Assembly: GCA_900772695.1 (NCBI GenBank)
Contig: CAAGRO010000209.1
Span: forward strand, 1 to 14,277
Origin: an uncultured Oribacterium sp.
GTDB lineage: Bacteria; Bacillota; Clostridia; Lachnospirales; Lachnospiraceae
Reading direction: 5' to 3'
DNA: 14,277 nucleotides
The position numbers and the translations under genes are program-made. Each line of letters begins with the position of its first letter. The first letter of the stretch is position 1. The notes under the pieces are model-generated. The model did not search any database, was not told the DNA's origin, and saw only the letters and a program-made list of their open reading frames with translations. Positions 7,099 to 11,975 of the stretch are shown here, piece after piece.

Positions 7099-8649
7099 AT
7101 GTCAGAGACAAAGACAAAAGAAAAGAAGGGATTTATTCTGCGGGCACTGGATACCGTAGAACGCGTCGGAAACGGACTGCCGAACCCGGCAACTATTTTC
7201 ATTATTTTAACAGCAGTAGTTATCGTGATTTCCGCCATCTGCGCAGCATGTGGCGTATCAGTCAGCTATGATTTCCTGGACAGCAGCACCGGTGAGATCA
7301 CACAGAAAACGGTGGCAGCCGTGAGCCTTTTGGCTCCGGACAGCATCCGCTACATGGTAACGAAGGTTGTCAGCAACTTTACGGGATTCTTCGCACTGGG
7401 TACTGTATTTACGATTATGATCGGTGTCGGCGTTGCAGACGGTACCGGCTTCTTATCCGCTCTTCTTCGTAAGGTGGCAGCATCCACACCGAAGGGAATG
7501 GTAACCGCTGTAGTCGTATTCCTCGGCATCATGTCGAACATCGCATCTTCCACAGGCTATGTTGTGCTGGTTCCGCTTGGCGCGATTCTGTTTATGGCAT
7601 TCGGTCGTCATCCGATTGCTGGTCTTGCGGCTGCATTCGCCGGTGTATCTGGTGGATGGAGTGCAAACCTTCTGATTGCAACAAACGACCCGATGTTTGC
7701 TGGTATGTCCACACAGGCAGCGCAGACGCTGGATCCGAACTACACCGTTTTACCGGTAGCCAACTGGTTTTTCATGATCGCATCGACCTTCCTGATTACA
7801 GCCATCGGAACACTGGTTACCGATAAGCTGGTTGAGCCGCGTCTTACCCCGTACGTTCCGGATGCATCGGAGCAGGTTCACGACATTGCAGAAAATGAGA
7901 AGCGTGGTATGCGTTTTGCAGGAATCACCGCTGTGGTTTATGTGCTCTTCATCGCATCTCTCGTTGTACCGACCAATGGTCTTTTACGTAATCCGGAGAC
8001 CCACTCCTTCTTAAGTTCCCCGTTCATGAGCGGAATTATCTTCTTCATGATGCTCTTATTCCTGCTTCCGGGTCTTGCATATGGTATCGGTGCCGGCTCC
8101 ATCAAGAACGATAAGGACATGATCGCACTTATGAACAAGACCATCAGTGGTCTGTCCAGCTTCATGGTTCTGATCTTCTTCGCGGCTCAGTTTACCGCAT
8201 GCTTCAATTATTCCAATCTGGGAACCATTATCTCCGTTTCCGGTGCGGATTTCCTGAAGTCAGTCGGATTTACCGGACTGCCGCTTATCATCTGCTTCAT
8301 CGTATTAACTGCATTTATCAACATTTTCATCGCTGTAGACTCTGCAAAGTGGGCTATCATGGCACCGATTTTTGTACCGATGTTCATGCGTCTCGGTCTT
8401 TCACCAGAGCTTACACAGTGCGCTTATCGTATCGGTGATTCTGCGACGAACATCATCGCACCGCTGATGCCGTTCTTCGTACTGACGGTTGCATTCTTCC
8501 AGAAGTATGATAAGAAGGCAGGTATCGGAAGTGTTATTTCGACCATGCTTCCATACTCCATCTGCTTCCTGCTCGGATGGCTTGTGATGTTCTCTGTATG
8601 GTACCTGCTGGGCCTTCCTTTAGGACCTGGTTCACCAATGTTCTATTAA
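7099..8649 (+). CDS. AbgT-family permease (p-aminobenzoyl-glutamate transporter family)
   Basis: The protein is about 516 residues, the family's normal length. A short charged N-terminus is followed by ERVGNGLPNPATIFIIL, the signature opening of AbgT proteins. GGWSANLLIATNDPMFAG and NIFIAVDSAKWAIMAPIFVP match the conserved central and C-terminal re-entrant regions. I prefer the ATG at 7099 over 7093 because GGAG at 7088-7091 is 7 bases from the former and only 1 from the latter. E. coli AbgT imports p-aminobenzoyl-glutamate, which M20 hydrolases then cleave; relatives YdaH and MtrF have been described as antimetabolite exporters. Here it lies between a desulfidase and a TSCPD protein, and an M20 hydrolase sits in the neighbouring operon, so import of an amidated or peptide-like amino acid is favoured by inference. 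Export cannot be excluded. Confidence 0.88.
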   Translation: MSETKTKEKKGFILRALDTVERVGNGLPNPATIFIILTAVVIVISAICAACGVSVSYDFLDSSTGEITQKTVAAVSLLAPDSIRYMVTKVVSNFTGFFALGTVFTIMIGVGVADGTGFLSALLRKVAASTPKGMVTAVVVFLGIMSNIASSTGYVVLVPLGAILFMAFGRHPIAGLAAAFAGVSGGWSANLLIATNDPMFAGMSTQAAQTLDPNYTVLPVANWFFMIASTFLITAIGTLVTDKLVEPRLTPYVPDASEQVHDIAENEKRGMRFAGITAVVYVLFIASLVVPTNGLLRNPETHSFLSSPFMSGIIFFMMLLFLLPGLAYGIGAGSIKNDKDMIALMNKTISGLSSFMVLIFFAAQFTACFNYSNLGTIISVSGADFLKSVGFTGLPLIICFIVLTAFINIFIAVDSAKWAIMAPIFVPMFMRLGLSPELTQCAYRIGDSATNIIAPLMPFFVLTVAFFQKYDKKAGIGSVISTMLPYSICFLLGWLVMFSVWYLLGLPLGPGSPMFY

Positions 8650-8664
8650 TAGAGGAGTACACAT

Positions 8665-8934
8665 ATGAGATACAGCGTAAAACCGAAAGGCATCTGCCCG
8701 ACGGATATCGCGTTTGATCTGGAAGGCGATGTTGTGAAGAATGTTGTCTTTACCAGAGGCTGTGACGGAAATTTAAAGGCGGTCAGCAAATTGATCGATG
8801 GCATGACTGTTGATCAGATCGAAGGCATTCTGGGAGGAAATCTCTGTGGAAACAGAGGGACATCCTGTGCGGATCAGCTTGCAAAAGCACTGCGTGAGTG
8901 CTATGACAAAAGCCTGAACGAAGAGGCCAGATAA
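8665..8934 (+). CDS. TIGR03905-type TSCPD-domain protein, four-cysteine
   Basis: This is a small 89-residue protein that consists of the TSCPD domain alone. The key cysteines are C11 (KGICPTD), C33 (TRGCDGN), C61 (GNLCGNRG) and C68 (GTSCADQLA); the last is the TSC-x-D signature, with A in place of P. C79 is an extra cysteine near the C-terminus. The same domain occurs at the C-terminus of B12-dependent ribonucleotide reductases, where the cysteines probably bind metal; the function of stand-alone copies is unknown. It starts 15 bases after the AbgT permease behind a GAGGAG site, so it is the last gene of the operon. Its presence in a putative sulfide-releasing operon may point to thiol or metal handling, but this is inference. 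Confidence 0.8.
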   Translation: MRYSVKPKGICPTDIAFDLEGDVVKNVVFTRGCDGNLKAVSKLIDGMTVDQIEGILGGNLCGNRGTSCADQLAKALRECYDKSLNEEAR

Positions 8935-8961
8935 TGTAAAGATAAAGAAAAGAACGTCGCG

Positions 8962-9000
8962 CGACCGGATGAATGTCCGGTCGTACGGCGGCTTTCTTTT
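8962..9000 (+). terminator. intrinsic terminator of the second operon
   Basis: CGACCGGA (8962-8969) pairs perfectly with TCCGGTCG (8976-8983) around a 6-base loop. A pyrimidine-rich tail with CTTTCTTTT ends at 9000. Upstream AAAGAAAAG (8946-8954) can also pair with this tail, so the hairpin may extend and act in both directions. It closes the operon 28 bases after the TSCPD gene. Confidence 0.7.
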
Positions 9001-9025
9001 ATCTCCAGGAAAAGATCAAATGAAC

Positions 9026-9057
9026 TTGACTGTAAAAGGATGAATCTATGGTATGCT
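9026..9057 (+). promoter_or_regulatory. candidate extended -10 promoter of pepT
   Basis: TGGTATGCT (9049-9057) is an extended -10 box (TG-N-TATGCT). The TTGACT at 9026-9031 is a good -35 sequence, but its 20-base spacing is too long for a classical promoter, so the extended -10 would carry most of the recognition. The start codon follows about 47 bases later. Confidence 0.4.
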
Positions 9058-9103
9058 CTTATTAGTAAAAAAATACAGAGCATCAGAAAACGAGGATGAT
9101 TTT

Positions 9104-10438
9104 ATGAAAACAGCAATCGAACGATTTTTGAAGTATGTTAGTTTCGATACGGAGTCCGATGAGGCGAGTGTGAGCTGCCCGAGCACAGCGAAGCAGCGGG
9201 TACTTGCGGAGCAGCTTCGTCAGGAGCTCATCGAGCTGGGTGCGGCCGATGTGCGCGTGAGCGAGTTCGGCTATGTGTTCGCGCGGATTCCGTCGACGAT
9301 GGAGACCGCGTCGGCTGGTGCAGGCGACGGGGCGCAGATGGACGCCGGCACTGTCCGGCAGCAGTATGACAGGCGCACGCCGGTGCTCGGTTTCATCGCG
9401 CACATGGACACCTCGCCGGCACTGAGTGGGGCGGATGTGAAGCCGCGGATCGTGTATGACTATGACGGCGGAGATATCGTCCTCCATGAGGAAAAGCAGA
9501 TCGTGATGAAGGTGGTGGATTTTCCGTTCCTGTCCGGTCTGCGGGGCGAGGACCTCATCGTGACGGATGGCACGACGCTGCTTGGTGCTGATGATAAGGC
9601 GGGTCTCGCAGAGATCATGACGATGGCGGAACAGCTGCTGACGCATCCGGAGATCAAGCATGGAGACATCTGCATCGGATTCACCCCGGATGAGGAGATC
9701 GGACGCGGTGCAGATCGTTTTGATGTCGAGGATTTCGGCGCGGACATCGCCTATACCGTAGATGGTGGAGCGCTCGGCGAGCTTGAGTATGAGAATTTCA
9801 ATGCCGCTTCCGGGAAGGTCACGATTCACGGTGCCAGCATTCACCCGGGCAGCGCGAAGCTCAAGATGAAGAACGCACTGCTCATCGGCATGGAATTCCA
9901 GAGCCTGCTTCCGGCGTTTGAGAATCCGATGTATACCGAGGGCTACGAGGGCTTCTATCATCTCGACGGGATGAGCGGCGGTGTCGAGGAAGCGAAGATG
10001 GAGTACATCATCCGTGATCATGACCGCGCGAAGTTCGAGGAGAAGAAGCGCTTCTTCGCGGATGCAGCCGCGTTTCTCAACCGGAAGTACGGAGAGGGTA
10101 CCGTGGTCTGCGAGATCCGGGACAGCTACTATAACATGAAGGAAAAGATCGAGCCGTGCATGTACCTTATCGACACGGCGGAGGCAGCGATGCGTGCCTG
10201 CGGCGTCGAGCCGGTGGTCGTGCCGATTCGCGGCGGCACCGATGGCGCACGGCTCTCCTACATGGGACTGCCGTGTCCGAACCTCTGCACCGGTGGCTAC
10301 AACTACCACGGAAAGTATGAGTTCATCCCGGCAGGATCGCTGGAGAAAACCACGGAGATCCTTGTAGAAATCGCGAAGCGAATCACTGTACCTGCAGCTT
10401 CGCAATCAGCGCATCCTTCAAAACCTTCGAGAAATTGA
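9104..10438 (+). CDS. pepT: peptidase T (tripeptide aminopeptidase, M20B)
   Basis: The protein has 444 residues from the ATG at 9104, which follows GAGGATGATTTT; MKTAIERFLKYVSFDT matches the family's N-terminus, so the upstream in-frame ATG at 9053 is rejected. PepT is a cytoplasmic two-zinc enzyme that removes the N-terminal residue from tripeptides. The zinc ligands are visible: H100 and D102 in GFIAHMDTSP, D163 in LGADDKAG, E197/E198 in TPDEEIG, D220 in YTVDGGALGELE, and H402 in NYHGKYEF. Relative to E. coli PepT these positions are shifted by about 22 residues because of an Ala/Gly-rich insertion near residues 64-92. The last 15 or so residues are read from DNA that also encodes, on the other strand, the C-terminus of the HicB-type protein. 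The gene is more GC-rich than the operons upstream and has its own promoter. Confidence 0.95.
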   Translation: MKTAIERFLKYVSFDTESDEASVSCPSTAKQRVLAEQLRQELIELGAADVRVSEFGYVFARIPSTMETASAGAGDGAQMDAGTVRQQYDRRTPVLGFIAHMDTSPALSGADVKPRIVYDYDGGDIVLHEEKQIVMKVVDFPFLSGLRGEDLIVTDGTTLLGADDKAGLAEIMTMAEQLLTHPEIKHGDICIGFTPDEEIGRGADRFDVEDFGADIAYTVDGGALGELEYENFNAASGKVTIHGASIHPGSAKLKMKNALLIGMEFQSLLPAFENPMYTEGYEGFYHLDGMSGGVEEAKMEYIIRDHDRAKFEEKKRFFADAAAFLNRKYGEGTVVCEIRDSYYNMKEKIEPCMYLIDTAEAAMRACGVEPVVVPIRGGTDGARLSYMGLPCPNLCTGGYNYHGKYEFIPAGSLEKTTEILVEIAKRITVPAASQSAHPSKPSRN

Positions 10439-10781
10439 TTCCGAGATTCTCACATGCGGTATTCAGCCATGCAGGGATGCTTAAGGTCTTTTTAACGGCT
10501 TTGTCATCGTAAGCACGGGCGTACGCATCGAGATTCACACATACCATATTGACGAGCGCATGAGCATCTTCTTTTTGAACGTCATCGAGTGAGGACGGTG
10601 AAGGAAGGTGCTCACCGTCTTGTAAAGAGGTGAAAAGATACTGACCGCACGCTTCCTGCGCCATGGCAAAAGCATCAGCAAGGGTATCACCATACGTTGC
10701 GAGATCATTTAAATCTGGAAAAATAACAGAATAACGGCCATCCTCTTCAGGATAAAAAACAGCTGGATAAATGTAGTTCAT
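10383..10781 (-). CDS. hicB: HicB-family antitoxin, apparently without a HicA partner
   Basis: The protein has 132 residues. Residues 1-60 (YPAVFYPEEDGRYSVIFPDL, then TYGDTLADAFAMAQEACGQY) form the truncated RNase H-like fold of HicB. Residues 98-132 (TLSIPAWLNTACENLGINFS, then KVLKDALIAK) look like a ribbon-helix-helix DNA-binding domain. HicB antitoxins neutralise the HicA mRNA interferase and repress their own promoter. No HicA-like frame is present upstream (10782-10870), beyond which a repeat element begins, and pepT overlaps the 3' end by 56 bases, so this is an orphan copy. An AGGAG site (10787-10791) precedes the start at 10781 by 5 bases. It may be a remnant, a stand-alone regulator, or partner of a toxin elsewhere. 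Confidence 0.85.
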   Translation of the reverse strand: MNYIYPAVFYPEEDGRYSVIFPDLNDLATYGDTLADAFAMAQEACGQYLFTSLQDGEHLPSPSSLDDVQKEDAHALVNMVCVNLDAYARAYDDKAVKKTLSIPAWLNTACENLGINFSKVLKDALIAKLQVQ

Positions 10782-10813
10782 AAATACTCCTCTGGCACAT
10801 TGGATCTCCTTAC

Positions 10814-10842
10814 AGGATACTACGTAATATACGTATTTTCAA
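10814..10842 (-). promoter_or_regulatory. hicB promoter with internal dyad operator
   Basis: Read on the minus strand, TTGAAA (10842-10837) and TATCCT (10819-10814) are separated by exactly 17 bases, a strong sigma-A-type promoter. The spacer contains ACGTATATTACGT (10834-10822), an inverted repeat of ACGTA around TAT. A dyad between -35 and -10 is where an autorepressing ribbon-helix-helix protein would bind. Transcription would begin near 10807, giving a leader of about 26 bases. Confidence 0.65.
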
Positions 10843-10873
10843 TGACGGATGTATGCGATTCTGCAAATGATGG

Positions 10874-10881
10874 GATCCATG
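10874..10881 (+). repeat. left 8-bp direct repeat flanking the repeat element (possible target-site duplication)
   Basis: GATCCATG lies directly outside the left terminal inverted repeat and is repeated in the same orientation at 11960-11967, directly outside the right one. Because the repeats are direct while the ends are inverted, they are not an extension of the inverted repeat; this is the pattern left by transposition with an 8-bp target duplication. Confidence 0.6.
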
Positions 10882-11010
10882 GGTAACAGTTCAGTCACCT
10901 TGATTCTCTTTAGGAGTTTGAGGCGCTCCTCATTCGCCCACCCCCCATGAAATCAGTGCTTCTGTGTATGCATTGGCCCCGCCCCCTGCTCATGAGGAGG
11001 CCTCAAACTT
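10882..11010 (+). repeat. left imperfect terminal inverted repeat with internal stem-loop
   Basis: This segment matches the reverse complement of 11826-11959 with scattered substitutions and small gaps. Shared blocks include GTTCAG-Y-CACC, CTTTAGG, AGTTTGAGG, GCTCCTCATTCGCCCACCC and TGTATGCATTGG. Within it, AGTTTGAGGC-G-CTCCTCAT (10915-10933) pairs with ATGAGGAGGCCTCAAACT (10992-11009), giving an 18-bp stem with one bulged base around a 58-base C-rich loop. Confidence 0.75.
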
Positions 11011-11017
11011 CTGCCTG

Positions 11018-11235
11018 TCCGAAAACAGCATTATGATCATTCGCCAGATGAAGCATTTCAGGAAAACAGCATTGCCGGTGTTGGCAGATTGAGTACTTCC
11101 AGGAAAATAGCATTGTTGGTGTTGACGATCCTGACGCATTCAGAAAATCAGCATTGCTATCTTCTGTATTTGCCGGCGTGAAAATCAGTGGATTTTACAC
11201 AGAACTGCCGATTTCAGAAAAGTGGCATTGTCGAT
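11018..11235 (+). repeat. array of degenerate 41-bp tandem repeats, plus orientation
   Basis: The core GAAAA-Y-AGCATTG recurs with CAGCATT (or TAGCATT) at 11026, 11067, 11108 and 11149, an exact 41-base pitch. A weaker fifth copy (TGGCATTG) lies at 11223. The best copies continue into GGTGTTGGCAGAT or GGTGTTGACGAT. These units are the reverse complement of those in the adjacent array to the right. The period is not a multiple of three, which argues against a protein-coding repeat. Confidence 0.7.
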
Positions 11236-11580
11236 TTGTAATGTAGATTCTCTGATTTATCTCATACTGCGAAAAAAGCACAGGAATTGGCAATGTAGTT
11301 TCTCTGGAAACTTCATTTTGCGAAAATTCAGCAATGCTGAATCTCCATATAGATCAATTTTGTAAAAATCTTGCAATGCAGAATTATGAAAATCACGGTT
11401 TCTGTCAACGACGACAATGCAGAATTCCAGAAATCTGCCTGTATGTCAACACGGGCAATGTTAAATTCCGTAGATCAAGGCATCTGCCAACACTGGGGTA
11501 ATGCTGAATTCCGAAAATCTGCTCGTTTGTCAACACAGGTCATGATGAATCCCGAAAACCAGTTCATCTGCCAGCCGCAG
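11236..11580 (-). repeat. array of degenerate 41-43-bp tandem repeats, opposite orientation
   Basis: The plus-strand core AATGCTGAATTCC, followed by GAAAATCTGC and GTCAACAC, recurs with its AATG at 11292, 11333, 11375, 11416, 11457, 11500 and 11541 (CATG in the last). Pitches are 41, 42, 41, 41, 43 and 41. A further AATGTAGATTC at 11240 is an outlying copy. Copies at 11416, 11457 and 11500 are the best preserved. Reverse-complemented, the unit gives GTGTTGGCAGAT and CAGCATT, the same elements as the left array, so the two arrays converge near 11236. Confidence 0.7.
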
Positions 11581-11801
11581 GCATGGTAAGCTTCAAAACC
11601 CATCATCATGCCTACAGAGATGGAACTCTGAAATTTCAGCTGCAGGCATGGTAAGCGCTTTAAAATATCATCATGCCTACGGAAATGTCCATAATCCGGG
11701 GTGAACCGTAGGCACGATGACCCTGATTTTTGGGCAACGTGCCTATAAAATTGATCGTAATTGTAGGCACGATCATCTATTTACGGCTTCAACATGCCTA
11801 C
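11577..11801 (+). repeat. four 39-nt hairpin repeats
   Basis: Hairpins at 11577-11615, 11642-11680, 11708-11746 and 11763-11801 are each 39 bases long. The outer arms are AGGCATG/CATGCCT in the first two, GTAGGCACG/CGTGCCTA in the third, and GTAGGCACG/CATGCCTAC in the fourth (one G-T pair). The arm change CATG to CACG is matched by CGTG on the other side in the third. Loops align only if the last two are reversed: ATCATCATGCCTAC ends the first two and its complement begins the last two. Start-to-start pitches are 65, 66 and 55. Confidence 0.75.
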
Positions 11802-11825
11802 GATCGTCTTTTTATTTCCGAATGC

Positions 11826-11959
11826 CAGGAGTTTGAGGCGCTCCTCATGAGCTGGGGCGGGTCCAATGCATACAGGAAGCCACGGATTTTATGTGGGTGG
11901 GCGAATGAGGAGCAGCCTCAAACTCCCTAAAGTCAACCAGGGGGTGGCTGAACGGTTAC
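11826..11959 (-). repeat. right imperfect terminal inverted repeat with internal stem-loop
   Basis: This is the inverted counterpart of 10882-11010. Its own stem is formed by AGTTTGAGGCGCTCCTCAT (11830-11848) and ATGAGGAGCAGCCTCAAACT (11905-11924), again 18 pairs with a small asymmetric internal loop around a 56-base loop. The outer tip CTGAACGGTTAC ends at 11959, 17 bases from the stop codon of the DUF6382 gene. Confidence 0.75.
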
Positions 11960-11967
11960 GATCCATG
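11960..11967 (+). repeat. right 8-bp direct repeat flanking the repeat element
   Basis: GATCCATG is identical to 10874-10881 and abuts the right end of the inverted repeat. It lies 8 bases from the DUF6382 stop codon, so the supposed insertion spared the coding sequence. Confidence 0.6.
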
Positions 11968-11975
11968 CGCTGCTG

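Larger units (their letters stand above)
10882..11959. mobile_element. non-coding, inverted-repeat-bounded composite element, about 1.08 kb
   Basis: The element begins GGTAACAGTTCAG and ends CTGAACGGTTAC, so its tips are inverted copies (GTAAC-N-GTTCAG). Homology continues inward for roughly 130 bases at each side. It is flanked by direct repeats GATCCATG. In order it holds a left inverted repeat with an internal hairpin, four to five roughly 41-bp repeats in plus orientation, seven to eight in minus orientation, four 39-nt hairpins, and the right inverted repeat. No transposase or other convincing gene is present; the two open frames inside (11371-11589 and 11730-11930) fall in repeats. A non-autonomous element moved by a transposase supplied in trans is the best reading. 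A structured noncoding RNA locus is the main alternative. It fills the whole gap between hicB and the pilus operon. Confidence 0.6.

Noticed and set aside
9083..10405. Long 440-codon frame on the minus strand opposite pepT
   Set aside because: It is the antisense shadow of a clear peptidase T gene with all zinc ligands; its own translation has no family features.
10755..10803. Tiny frame of 17 codons (minus strand) overlapping the hicB start, preceded by AAGGAG
   Set aside because: It would start within a few bases of the predicted transcription start and encodes nothing recognisable; too weak to call a leader peptide.
11371..11589. Open frame of 72 codons with repeating NAEF-RKSA-type segments
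   Set aside because: It is a by-product of the 41-43-bp array. The repeat period is not a multiple of three, there is no clear ribosome binding site, and the repeated peptide pattern simply follows the DNA repeat.
11018..11801. Possible CRISPR array
   Set aside because: Repeats are degenerate along their whole length, have no unique spacers, change orientation midway, and no cas genes are near.
11730..11930. Open frame of 66 codons across the hairpins and right inverted repeat
   Set aside because: It runs through non-coding hairpin and inverted-repeat DNA, has no recognisable domain, and its sequence is dictated by those repeats.
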